Shown here in pieces: positions 1-6,650 of a stretch of DNA of 32,650 nucleotides (its first letter is position 1; each line of letters starts with the position of its first letter). The notes beneath the pieces are model-generated. The model did no database searches, was not told the DNA's origin, and saw nothing but the letters and a program-made list of their open reading frames with translations. A program made the position numbers and the translations under genes. This DNA comes from a virus: positions 1-32,650 of the IMG/VR virus record IMGVR_UViG_3300037541_000454. One strand, given 5' to 3'.

Positions 1-165
1 ATAACCGGAGGCCAGTGCCTCGGCGATCGCGTTCGGAAGGCCGTATCCTTCGCGGAGGATTCGGACGGCCGCTGGCGCATCAGTCGGGAACATCGACTGC
101 GCGAAGCGGATGATGCCGGGGGTGTAGACCATTTCGGTCGAGTTGAGTCGGTAGGTGTTTTTCAT
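1..165 (-). CDS. Hypothetical protein, partial (C-terminal part lies off the left edge)
   Basis: Reading leftwards from an ATG at 163-165, the minus strand is open for 55 codons to the window edge, so the gene is truncated by the window and not by mutation. The product begins MKNTYRLNSTEM and is a mostly soluble, alanine-rich helical sequence. A GGGAG ribosome binding site sits about 7 bases upstream (minus-strand text GGGAGATAACACC before ATG), which fixes the start. I do not recognise a family. It follows two small hairpins that separate it from the next minus-strand gene, so it is probably in the same leftward unit. Codons favour G or C in the third position, as in real genes nearby. Confidence 0.6.
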   Translation of the reverse strand, partial: MKNTYRLNSTEMVYTPGIIRFAQSMFPTDAPAAVRILREGYGLPNAIAEALASGY

Positions 166-182
166 GGTGTTATCTCCCGCCG

Positions 183-199
183 TTCTGGCCGGACCAGAA
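183..199. terminator. Short perfect inverted repeat downstream of the 231-458 gene
   Basis: TTCTGG and CCAGAA arms flank a 5-base loop. The repeat lies directly next to the UUCG hairpin at 200-219 and just before the start of the left-edge gene. There is no T run, so it may be an RNA-processing or stability element rather than an intrinsic terminator. Confidence 0.3.
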
Positions 200-219
200 G
201 CCACCCCCGAAGGGATGGC
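200..219 (-). terminator. UUCG-tetraloop hairpin after the small minus-strand gene
   Basis: On the minus strand GCCATCCC, loop TTCG, then GGGGTGGC form an 8-bp stem with one G-T wobble closed by the very stable C(UUCG)G loop. It lies 11 bases after the stop of the gene at 231-458. No T tract follows, so termination is inferred only from position and stability. A near-twin follows the capsid gene at 8269-8292. Confidence 0.45.
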
Positions 220-230
220 CTCGGATCTGG

Positions 231-458
231 TCAGAAGATTTCAGCTTGGGCATCCTCGTAGCGGGAGGTCGTCAACCAAGCGATTCGGACAGCTTTGGCT
301 TCAGCCTCCTCGTAGGTTTTGCAATCTTCGATTAACTCGACCCAGTCGGCGGTGTCGTAGCATTCGACGAACACCTGATAACCGTAGGCGGTTTCGTATC
401 GGGAAAACGCCAACTCTTTGAGTTTGGCGATCCAGTCTTGTTTCGTTTCGTTTTTCAT
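231..458 (-). CDS. Small hypothetical acidic protein
   Basis: A 75-residue protein starting MKNETKQDW from the ATG at 458. The frame is open further upstream to a TTG at 500, but the GAGGAG there abuts that TTG with no spacing, so the ATG start is preferred even though its own ribosome binding site is weak. The product is rich in Glu, Asp, Tyr and Trp (for example YEEAEAKAVRIAW) with no membrane segment, cysteine pair or known motif. Small acidic proteins of this kind are common in phage early regions, but a function cannot be assigned. It is transcribed away from the plus-strand gene beginning at 563/650. Confidence 0.6.
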   Translation of the reverse strand: MKNETKQDWIAKLKELAFSRYETAYGYQVFVECYDTADWVELIEDCKTYEEAEAKAVRIAWLTTSRYEDAQAEIF

Positions 459-562
459 ACTGTGGGCCGTCAAGGTCTCATAAACCGCTTTACGTGTCAA
501 CTCCTCATTCGCAGTTCTTCCAAAAAACCTCGGTAAACATTAGTTGAAATCGTGGTCGAAAA

Positions 563-934
563 GTGTATGGCTACGTCATGCCGTTGATGGAAAAGTCGTA
601 CCCAAACATGGACGGGAAGAGTCTGTCTAGGCGGGCGGGAAGGAGTGAAGTGGTTGTGAGTCTGGCAAGATCGACTCTACCCGGCCAGATGGTTCTCCGG
701 CTGCGACGCACTGCGGAAGACATGGGTCAGATCGCTCAGGACCCCGAGGCACCTGCCCACGATCGGATCTCCGCAGCCCGGGCCATGGTCACCTTGCAGG
801 ACCAACTCATGGACTTGCTCGCCATACCTCGCCGTCCGGCTGCCTCAACTGGAAGAGGGAAGTCCTCCATCCCCATCGACATCTCGCCAGCGACCTTGGT
901 CGGCTCCCCCCAATCCCTGCCGGACCTTGATTGA
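563..934 (+). CDS. Small hypothetical protein, possibly DNA-packaging related (start uncertain)
   Basis: An open frame of 123 codons encodes an Arg- and Ala-rich protein with a helical centre (DRISAARAMVTLQDQL) and a proline/serine-rich end. The first ATG gives 123 residues without a visible ribosome binding site. An AAGGAG at 640-645 lies 4 bases before an in-frame GTG at 650-652 and 10 bases before another GTG at 656-658, so a product of about 94 residues is a good alternative. The segment of alternating small and basic residues loosely resembles small terminase subunits, but the large terminase is 18 kb away on the other strand and no helix-turn-helix is obvious. It is the only plus-strand gene in the left block. 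Confidence 0.5.
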   Translation: MYGYVMPLMEKSYPNMDGKSLSRRAGRSEVVVSLARSTLPGQMVLRLRRTAEDMGQIAQDPEAPAHDRISAARAMVTLQDQLMDLLAIPRRPAASTGRGKSSIPIDISPATLVGSPQSLPDLD

Positions 935-958
935 CCCATCCCCGACGGCCGTGCCTGA

Positions 959-993
959 CCAGCGGGTCCCATAAGGGATTCCTTAGACGCTGG
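959..993. repeat. Nested inverted repeat after the 563-934 gene
   Basis: CCAGCG at 959-964 pairs with CGCTGG at 988-993. Inside it TCCC (967-970) pairs with GGGA (975-978) around an ATAA loop. The structure starts 25 bases after the stop of the upstream plus-strand gene and is not followed by a T run. Confidence 0.35.
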
Positions 994-998
994 ACCGT

Positions 999-1013
999 CC
1001 CCACGGTGTGGGG
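999..1013. repeat. Perfect hairpin CCCCAC/GTGGGG
   Basis: CCCCAC, loop GGT, GTGGGG form a perfect 6-bp GC-rich stem on either strand. It stands 5 bases after the nested hairpin at 959-993 and leads into a G-rich run. It could act with its neighbour as a bidirectional terminator between convergent genes, but no T tract is present. Confidence 0.35.
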
Positions 1014-1385
1014 TGGGTGGGGGCCGCGTTTGCCGGGATGTCATTACGGGACCCCCTCCCCAATACCTAGGCCATTTTCCAAACCGACATAGAACGCTTT
1101 TCGACCTAGGGGGTGACGGGGGTGCCATTAGGGGTGTAGCCCGATCCTCACCCTGCGTTTTTGCCCTCACTCTTAGGCTTTCTAGTTCTACTGGTAGAGG
1201 GTAGTAGGGGTAAAGTGACTATTGATGGTTCCACTCAAAAGAATTACAGATTTACAGATTCTGCCAGTACAGCAAATGCTCCGTGCAGCCCTGGCAAAAG
1301 TGAAAAAACCCTTAGCCCCCTACTACGAGAAAAAAAACATCAGCAAACCATTGATTCTAGGGGCTCAAACGCACAGTGAGGGGTC

Positions 1386-1415
1386 AAAAAAAAGGGGCCT
1401 CCAGCTCGGAGACCC
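1386..1415 (-). terminator. Rho-independent terminator of the leftward replication operon
   Basis: On the minus strand GGGTCTCC, a 5-base loop GAGCT, then GGAGGCCC make an 8-bp stem with one wobble pair. One further C and eight T residues follow. It begins 8 bases after the stop of the gene at 1424-1942, so it closes the leftward transcription unit. It is the only textbook intrinsic terminator I can see in the window. Confidence 0.85.
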
Positions 1416-1423
1416 TCACCCTT

Positions 1424-1942
1424 TTATTCATTTGGAGACACTGTAAACACGTCCCAGAGGTCATATTCGTCTGGAAGGTACTTCAATTTCCAGGGGCGTG
1501 TCCTAAACCGGATGAGTCGCTCGAAGCAATCGACGTGGTCGTTGAAGAGCTTGAGTCGGCGTCCAAAGGATACGACAGACTCGACATCCTTCACTGCAAG
1601 ATGGAGTTCCTGAGTCGTGCCTTGCCATCCTTCTTCTGGGAGGTTTTTGATCCAGCTGAATCCTCGGCGGTATCCGTCAACACCGAAGACAACGGCTTGA
1701 TCGACGGGTTTAGTTTCCGCAACGCGGACGAGGTATCGGCCTTCGAGGATAAAGCCACCGAGGCGCTGGGCACGCTTAACGATTTCCTGGTGGCCCCAGT
1801 TATTGTTCGGCAGGAGCATCCGCTCACCGACTGCCATGTGAACTAGGGTGCCCTTAGCGTAGTTGTACTCGGACTGGGTCTTGGCCCAACACCGATCGTT
1901 TATTGCGTCTGAGAAGACTTTGTCTTCGGGGGATTGTTTCAT
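1424..1942 (-). CDS. Hypothetical protein, last gene of the leftward replication operon
   Basis: A 172-residue soluble protein starting MKQSPEDKVF, 21 bases after the primase-helicase stop and followed at once by an intrinsic terminator. It is rich in aromatic and charged residues with no cysteine cluster, signal peptide or membrane segment, and I recognise no catalytic motif. The text RYLVRVAETK and the C-terminal RPWKLKYLPDEYDLWDVF look like ordinary beta-rich coding sequence with G/C-ending codons. Its position suggests co-transcription with the replication genes. Its role is unknown. The antisense open frame at 1376-1846 is a shadow. Confidence 0.75.
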   Translation of the reverse strand: MKQSPEDKVFSDAINDRCWAKTQSEYNYAKGTLVHMAVGERMLLPNNNWGHQEIVKRAQRLGGFILEGRYLVRVAETKPVDQAVVFGVDGYRRGFSWIKNLPEEGWQGTTQELHLAVKDVESVVSFGRRLKLFNDHVDCFERLIRFRTRPWKLKYLPDEYDLWDVFTVSPNE

Positions 1943-1963
1943 GACTGAGTGAGTTTTATGGAT

Positions 1964-4183
1964 TTACTGATTCCAGTCAACAGCCAACCCAGCTGGAGGC
2001 GAAATCGCCCAGCGGACCTTCCCGTTGGTCTTCGCCTTCGAGATGCGGTGAGGATCCTGCTCATGCAGCCGAGCGAGGTAGACGCCGCACGCGGTGTTGA
2101 AGCGGAAGAGGCGGTCGGCCTCGCGGGAATACTTGGAGTCGCGGAGGATGGTTTCGAGGTCGGCTGCGGTACCTCTCCAGGTAATAAATTCGTTCTCGAA
2201 GATCACGGTGTCGATGAGGCCGATGAGTTGGTGTTCTGGGGACAGCTGCATGAGCTCTTCGAGGATGGCCGGGTGCTGGTAGGCTTTCAGGCCGCAGCGG
2301 GGTTCGACGAGATGCTCAGGGACGGTGAGGCCGTCGAGGTAGTGGGCGAAGGCGGAGAGTTCGGTGTCGAGGATGTCCTTGAGGACTTCGATCTCGGGGC
2401 CTGGCCACGGGAGGGTATGGCGGACGCAGCGAAGGATGATGAGCTTGTCCATCAGGGAAGGGTCGAGGGGAGGTAGGACTTGGAGGTTCTCGGGCTCGTC
2501 GTTGAGGGAGATGGACATGGCCCAGATGGGGCGGAGAGTGATGGCTTGGCGGTTCTTGGGGTGGCAGGACTGGTTCTGACTGAACAGCATGGATTTGATG
2601 TTCGAGCCGAGAGCGCGCCTGGAATGGATGTCGCGGCCGGGGGCCTCGTCTTCGATGCAGAGGTGTTCCGAAGTGAAGAGGTCGCCGTTGAAGTCGGTGG
2701 AGCCGGACATGTAGCGGTAGGGCTTGGCGATGCGGTTGCCGAGGAGCCGGGTGATGACCGCGGATTGGACGAAGGACTTGCCGCACGCGGCTGGGCCGAC
2801 CAGCGCGAGGGCCTGCGATGATCGCCAGGTGCCTGTCAGGACGGCTTGCCGGCGGAGCGCGAGCCAGAAAATGAGGCGCCAGTATTGGTCGTCGTTCTGG
2901 TCGAGGAGGTTGTGGAGGTAGGTCTGGAGGCGGGAGGAGTCGCCGGGGGCGGGTGCGAGCGGGACGACGGAGCGGGTTACGAGGATCGTGCCGTAGAGGC
3001 CGGCGCGGTGGCCTGCGAGTGGGCCGGCGTATTCGATCAGGGTGTCCCGGGTGCGGCGCAGGAGTTGACGATCGACCTCGGAGGTGCCGGTTTCGTCTTT
3101 GACGTGGGAGATACCGCACTCAAGGAGAAGCGTGCGAGCGCGGTCACCGTTGATCTGAGCGTAATCGCCCCAGGCGTTACGGGTCCACCACTGGCCTGAA
3201 TTGGGGTCGTAATGGAGGTCGTCGAGAGGGTTGACTGAGGCTGGCACCGGTGCTGCCGGAGCCGGGCGGGGTAAATCGCCAGCAGCGTCGAGGAGGCCCT
3301 GAATAGAGATGTCAGCGGGGATTGGGTCCGCGAGGTCCCAGCCGTCGGGCAGGGAATCAGGGAGGTGGACCACGCGGGCGGCCGGGAGGCGGGCTTTCAG
3401 GTAGATCATGGCGTCCCGGCCGGGTTTATCGTGGTCGGGCCACAGGAAAATCGGGGTGGCTCTGGTCAGCAGGGGGTCGATAGTAGCGCGGGCGACCCGC
3501 TTGGACCCGCCCTGCCAAGTGATGACGACGTGGGACGGGAAGAGCTTAGAGGCGGCGACGGCTGTTTTCTCGCCCTCTACGATGAGGACGGGGTCGTTCG
3601 GGCGCCGGGTGAGGAGGTGGAGGTTGAAGAGGGGGACCGGGTCAGGGTTGGGCCAGCCCTTCCAGCGCCAGTGACGGGGGTTGAGTGGGTCGGGAAGCTG
3701 GTTATCGGGCGGCAGAAGCCGGAGGGGGCGCACGTCCTTGGAACCGTCCGGGAGGTCGAACCGGACGACGTAGGCGTGGATCGTGCCGTCCGGGTTGTGG
3801 TAGGGCCAGGCGGCGGTGCCGTAGCGGTACGGCTCGGTGACGCTGGTTCGGTGGCCGTGCTTAAGGGGGTCGAACGTGCGGTGCGTGGGCTGGTAGTCGT
3901 CGCGGATGCCGAGGAATTGGCGAGCCCAGGCGGCAGCGCGGCCGATGGGAAGGGTTTGGTTCTGGGCGACGAGGGCGAGGAGATCGCCACCCTCGCCAGC
4001 GCCGTGGTCGTACCAGAGGCCCTGCTTGGGGCCCTGGAGTTCGACGAACATGGAGTCGCCGGCGTCACCGAAGACGTTGCCGATGACCCACTGGGTGCCG
4101 ATGCGGCGACCGGAGGGAAGGAGTTGGGTGCAGAGTTCTTCAACGCGGACGGCGAGTGCGTCCGCGAGTTCGTGGAGTTCCAT
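1964..4183 (-). CDS. DNA primase-helicase with TOPRIM and AAA-type ATPase domains
   Basis: A 739-residue replication protein expected to prime and unwind phage DNA. Residues 50-72 (GPKQGLWYDHGAGEGGD) resemble the end of a CHC2-type primase zinc domain, but the cysteines are missing. A TOPRIM-like fold follows, with VEGEKTA near 202-208 and WPDHDKPGRD near 248-257 supplying the acidic metal ligands. The C-terminal half has a Walker A GPAACGKS at 463-470 and an acidic Walker B-like CIEDE near 509-513, as in phage and plasmid superfamily 3-like or DUF5906-type helicases. The family assignment is by motif only. It follows the 66-residue gene by 28 bases. No strong ribosome binding site is visible. 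Several long frames on both strands inside it are shadows caused by its GC-rich third positions. Confidence 0.88.
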   Translation of the reverse strand: MELHELADALAVRVEELCTQLLPSGRRIGTQWVIGNVFGDAGDSMFVELQGPKQGLWYDHGAGEGGDLLALVAQNQTLPIGRAAAWARQFLGIRDDYQPTHRTFDPLKHGHRTSVTEPYRYGTAAWPYHNPDGTIHAYVVRFDLPDGSKDVRPLRLLPPDNQLPDPLNPRHWRWKGWPNPDPVPLFNLHLLTRRPNDPVLIVEGEKTAVAASKLFPSHVVITWQGGSKRVARATIDPLLTRATPIFLWPDHDKPGRDAMIYLKARLPAARVVHLPDSLPDGWDLADPIPADISIQGLLDAAGDLPRPAPAAPVPASVNPLDDLHYDPNSGQWWTRNAWGDYAQINGDRARTLLLECGISHVKDETGTSEVDRQLLRRTRDTLIEYAGPLAGHRAGLYGTILVTRSVVPLAPAPGDSSRLQTYLHNLLDQNDDQYWRLIFWLALRRQAVLTGTWRSSQALALVGPAACGKSFVQSAVITRLLGNRIAKPYRYMSGSTDFNGDLFTSEHLCIEDEAPGRDIHSRRALGSNIKSMLFSQNQSCHPKNRQAITLRPIWAMSISLNDEPENLQVLPPLDPSLMDKLIILRCVRHTLPWPGPEIEVLKDILDTELSAFAHYLDGLTVPEHLVEPRCGLKAYQHPAILEELMQLSPEHQLIGLIDTVIFENEFITWRGTAADLETILRDSKYSREADRLFRFNTACGVYLARLHEQDPHRISKAKTNGKVRWAISPPAGLAVDWNQ

Positions 4184-4211
4184 GGGTGCTTGTAGGGGTT
4201 GTGAGGAGGTG

Positions 4212-4412
4212 TCAGTCCTCGGAGTTCAGGTCGTATTCGTTGGCCTCAAGGAGGGCCGTCTGGAGTTGGTCAGGTGTGGGCGGGTTGCTGCCGCAGGTCA
4301 TGCCGAGGCGCTCGTAGAAGCGGTAGGTGGCCTCGGGTGAGAGGTGTTTGGGGGCTGTCTGGGTGCCCATCTGGGTGAGGATTGCTGGTGATGGTAATGG
4401 GGCGTCGTTCAC
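4212..4412 (-). CDS. Small hypothetical protein between nuclease and primase
   Basis: A 66-residue protein starting at a GTG (4410-4412) that overlaps the stop of the VRR-NUC gene in the arrangement GTGA, the usual sign of translational coupling. It contains no recognisable domain. It is proline- and threonine-rich at the start and acidic at the end (EANEYDLNSED). The segment SPEATYRFYERLGM could form helices. Conserved placement between a nuclease and a primase-helicase suggests an accessory role in replication or recombination, but this is inference from position only. Confidence 0.6.
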   Translation of the reverse strand: MNDAPLPSPAILTQMGTQTAPKHLSPEATYRFYERLGMTCGSNPPTPDQLQTALLEANEYDLNSED

Positions 4413-4780
4413 AGGTTGTCGGTGTCGGAGATTGAGCGGGCGATGATAGCGAGTCCGCCGGCTGCGGTGATCTGGTCGGCCCAGTTGCGCTGGTCGGGCC
4501 GGACGCGGCCGGTGGGGGTCTTGACCTCGATGGAGAGGAATTGGGCGATCGGCTTGCCGACCATGTCGGGCGTGACGGTCAGGGTACGCCAGCCGATGAG
4601 GTCACCGGACCCGGGAAACAGGCCCATGCGGACGTGTCGGGCGTCGGTCAGGAAGACGCCTTCGGGATCGCGCATGGCCTTCCCGACGTACCCCTCGCCC
4701 ACTTGATTGCGGAACACACGGACGTGGGGTTTCGATCCAGCGGCGCGGAGGATGAGAGCCTGGAGCTCGGATTCGGTCAT
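4409..4780 (-). CDS. VRR-NUC domain nuclease
   Basis: A 123-residue protein matching the compact phage VRR-NUC type of the PD-(D/E)XK nucleases, which cut branched DNA such as Holliday junctions. The order of motifs fits: FRNQVGEGYVG near 23-33, the catalytic Asp in GSGD at 57-60, the EVK pair at 85-87 (FLSIEVKTPTG), then RPDQRNW with the supporting Gln near 97, and the AGG..ARS end. Family members are usually about 90-150 residues, so this is full length. It is encoded between the SF2 helicase (stop 25 bases upstream) and a small gene with which it shares a 4-base overlap. It probably resolves recombination intermediates during replication or before packaging. Confidence 0.9.
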   Translation of the reverse strand: MTESELQALILRAAGSKPHVRVFRNQVGEGYVGKAMRDPEGVFLTDARHVRMGLFPGSGDLIGWRTLTVTPDMVGKPIAQFLSIEVKTPTGRVRPDQRNWADQITAAGGLAIIARSISDTDNL

Positions 4781-4804
4781 AGCGGTGAGGTCATGGCAAG
4801 GAGG

Positions 4805-6187
4805 TCATGGAGTAAGGGTGAGCGTACTGGTTTTGCGCGAGCGAGCTTTCCAGCGGAAGAAAGCCCATCCCGGTTTGTAACCACGGCGAGCGGCAAGGGC
4901 ACGGAAATCTTCGAGAGTTCGACACATTCCTTCCTCGCGGCGTTCGTCGCGCTTCTTGGCGATGTCCTCGATGGACAGGCGCTGAAGCTCGCCATCGACC
5001 TCGTCGATCTCCCGAGGAGCGATCTCGCGTTCGGATCCGCACTGCGGGCAGGTGGTGCCGGCAAAGATCGCGAAACACTTCGAGCACTGCTTGGTTTCGA
5101 CCAGACGCGACTTCGACTTGCGTTTCTCGCGGCCGCCAAGGTCCCACTCGCGATCTTGTTCGGCCAGGCCGTGCCGCATGCAGTTTCCTACGTGGTCGAG
5201 GATGACAGCGTGAGTCTTGCCGGGGTAGGGTCTGAGAGCACGACCAAGCTGTTGCAAATGCATGGACAACGATTGAGTGGGCCGAAGGAGAATCGCGGCG
5301 TTGACCGTGGGGAGATCGAACCCCTCGGAGATCAACTCGCAGCTGGTGAGGACCAGGATGCGGCCGGCGGTCAGGTCTTCCACTCGCTTCTTGCGGGTCT
5401 CCTGATCCAGCTGGCCGTCGATCGACGCTGCCGGGACGCCAGCGGCTTCAAATTGTGCCGCAACGTGCTGCGAGTGAGCGACGGAGATGCAGAAGGCCAC
5501 CGCCCGCTGGTTTGGGCAAAAGCGCCGGTAGTGCGTTACCGCGTCGCCGGTTATTTTTGGGGTGTCGATTATCTCGGCCGCCTCACCGAGATTGTAATCG
5601 CCGGCGAGCTTCGAGACGCCTGAGAGATCCACGGCCTCCCGGGGAGCGTAGTAGACCGGCCGGGCCAGGAATCCGTTGTCGATGAGCCACTCAACAGACG
5701 GCCCCATGACCATACGGTCGAACACGGAGCCGAGGCCCTTGCCATCGAGACGCTCTGGGGTCGCAGTGACGCCGATGAACTTGGCTTTCGGCCAGTTGGC
5801 GAACATCTGGATGTAGGACTTTGAGACCGCGTGATGCGCTTCGTCGATGATGACAAGGTCGGGCTCTTGAACGCGATCGAACCGTCGCGCAAGGGTCTGG
5901 ATTGAGGCAACCATGGCAGATTGTTGAGCCATGAATTTGCCAGACTGGATGAATCCATGAGGCACGCTGACCCGCTTGAGCGTGGAACTGATCTGTTCGA
6001 GGATTTCATTCCGGTGCGCGACGATGATAACCCGGGATCCACGTTTCAGGACCTGCGAGGTGATGTAGCTGAAAAGGACCGTCTTGCCGGATCCAGTGGG
6101 GCTTACTGCGATCGGGCGCTTGGCGCCGGTGGCAAACGCGGATCGGATGTCGTTGGACAGCTGGTTTTGGTACGGCCGGAGTTCCAT
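4805..6187 (-). CDS. SF2 DEAH-box DNA/RNA helicase with C-terminal zinc knuckle
   Basis: A 460-residue helicase starting MELRPYQ, the usual Q-motif-like opening of phage SF2 helicases. The frame extends 18 codons upstream, but that extension overlaps the divergent regulatory region, so the internal ATG is preferred. Motifs in order: Walker A SPTGSGKT 29-36, DEAH 115-118, TATPERLDG 141-149, SEGFDLP 287-293 and motif VI QLGRALRPYPGK 313-324. A four-cysteine zinc knuckle follows at about 368-383 (CSKC, then CPQC). Such proteins remodel replication forks or recombination intermediates. It is the first gene of the leftward replication operon and diverges from the ribbon-helix-helix gene across 62 bases with a palindromic operator-like site. 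Confidence 0.92.
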   Translation of the reverse strand: MELRPYQNQLSNDIRSAFATGAKRPIAVSPTGSGKTVLFSYITSQVLKRGSRVIIVAHRNEILEQISSTLKRVSVPHGFIQSGKFMAQQSAMVASIQTLARRFDRVQEPDLVIIDEAHHAVSKSYIQMFANWPKAKFIGVTATPERLDGKGLGSVFDRMVMGPSVEWLIDNGFLARPVYYAPREAVDLSGVSKLAGDYNLGEAAEIIDTPKITGDAVTHYRRFCPNQRAVAFCISVAHSQHVAAQFEAAGVPAASIDGQLDQETRKKRVEDLTAGRILVLTSCELISEGFDLPTVNAAILLRPTQSLSMHLQQLGRALRPYPGKTHAVILDHVGNCMRHGLAEQDREWDLGGREKRKSKSRLVETKQCSKCFAIFAGTTCPQCGSEREIAPREIDEVDGELQRLSIEDIAKKRDERREEGMCRTLEDFRALAARRGYKPGWAFFRWKARSRKTSTLTLTP

Positions 6188-6212
6188 CGTGAGCCGTAGG
6201 CTGTGATCTATG

Positions 6213-6228
6213 GCTTGACGTGTCAAGC
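6213..6228. promoter_or_regulatory. Palindromic operator candidate between divergent helicase and regulator genes
   Basis: GCTTGAC, spacer GT, GTCAAGC: perfect 7-bp arms in the 62-base gap between the leftward helicase start (6187) and the rightward regulator start (6250). Ribbon-helix-helix proteins bind such short palindromes as dimers of dimers and often control their own promoter. The 9-base core ACGTGTCAA recurs at 492-500. Clear -35/-10 pairs could not be assigned. Confidence 0.5.
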
Positions 6229-6249
6229 ACAAGCTGCACACTCGCCGGC

Positions 6250-6441
6250 ATGAGTAACACGATTCGAGTGAGCTACAGGTTGCCGATTGAGGTGGCCCAG
6301 ATGTTAGAAGATGAGGCGATTCGATCCCGCCGGACGAAAACTGCGGTGTTGATTATCGCGATCGAGGACCATGTTTTGATGTGCGAGGGTGAGCGAGCGG
6401 CTTCGTCAAAAAAACCGGTTGACACCCGAAAGAGGCGCTAG
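6250..6441 (+). CDS. Ribbon-helix-helix (CopG/Arc-like) transcriptional regulator
   Basis: A 63-residue protein starting MSNTIRVSYRLP. A short beta strand (TIRVSYRLP) is followed by two helices (IEVAQMLEDEAIRSRRTKTAVLI) and then a basic tail ending RKRR. This strand-helix-helix pattern with the strand at the N terminus is typical of CopG/Arc-type repressors, which insert the strand pair into the DNA major groove. The start is the ATG 22 bases beyond a perfect palindrome. An upstream in-frame TTG would translate the operator region and is unlikely. No ribosome binding site is visible. As first gene of the rightward capsid block and divergent from the replication operon, it probably sets the early/late balance. 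The frame stays open after its TAG stop to 6624. Confidence 0.75.
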   Translation: MSNTIRVSYRLPIEVAQMLEDEAIRSRRTKTAVLIIAIEDHVLMCEGERAASSKKPVDTRKRR

Positions 6442-6624
6442 CACGCTTCCAGCACGACGATTGACTCGGTTTCGTCAACCGAGCGCGAACTGGGCGCGTT
6501 AATCCAGTTGGCCAAGAGTGCCGAAGGGCATTCGCCGGTTCCACGGCTCGGACTCGCCACCGAGGTTGGATTACTGGTCTTCACAGACCCGCAATCTGCC
6601 TCGTTGTCTCGGAGGGGTAGGTGA
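6442..6624 (+). other. Open frame continuing in phase after the regulator's amber stop
   Basis: After TAG at 6439-6441 the same frame is open for 60 more sense codons, ending in a TGA that overlaps a GTG in the arrangement GTGA at 6621-6624. The translation reads like coding sequence (for example ERELGALIQLAK and LATEVGLLVF), but it has no ATG or GTG start; only TTG, CTG or ATT codons are available. It could be a stop readthrough extension, a decayed C terminus, or leader RNA of the capsid gene. A hairpin lies inside it at 6465-6483. Confidence 0.25.
6465..6483. repeat. Hairpin in the leader of the capsid gene
   Basis: CTCGGTT, loop TCGTC, AACCGAG form a perfect 7-bp stem, 24 bases after the regulator stop and about 170 bases before the capsid start. 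No T run follows. It may end or protect the regulator message or stabilise the capsid mRNA. Confidence 0.35.
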
Positions 6625-6650
6625 AGAAACCCCGAGGCAGGAGAGCCAAT

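Larger units (their letters stand above)
935..1385. other. Structured non-coding region between convergent genes
   Basis: About 450 bases without a convincing gene. The left part holds nested and tandem hairpins (959-993 and 999-1013). The middle carries two CCTAGG palindromes at 1066-1071 and 1105-1110 and repeated G-run motifs such as TAGGGG. The palindrome TCTACTGGTAGA lies near 1185-1197, and a tandem repeat of TTTACAGA lies near 1248-1260. The right half is richer in A and contains A runs. Plus-strand open frames at 1161-1379 and 1222-1446 have poor codon usage and no ribosome binding site, and the second runs through the terminator at 1386-1415. A non-coding RNA, origin or termination zone is possible but not shown. 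Confidence 0.4.

Noticed and set aside
935-1423. tRNA gene in the large gap
   Set aside because: No cloverleaf with a T-loop GTTCGAATC-type sequence or matching acceptor arms could be built.
1222-1446. 74-codon plus-strand frame in the non-coding region
   Set aside because: No ribosome binding site, it runs through the terminator stem and into the end of the converging gene, and its codon use is unlike neighbours.
2316-3119. 267-codon minus-strand frame inside the primase gene in another frame
   Set aside because: Extremely Arg/Pro-rich product, typical of a frame-shifted reading of GC-rich coding DNA.
3365-5623. Long plus-strand open frames opposite the primase and helicase genes
   Set aside because: They mirror GC-rich third positions of the minus-strand genes, have low-complexity Gly/Val/Glu products and no ribosome binding sites.
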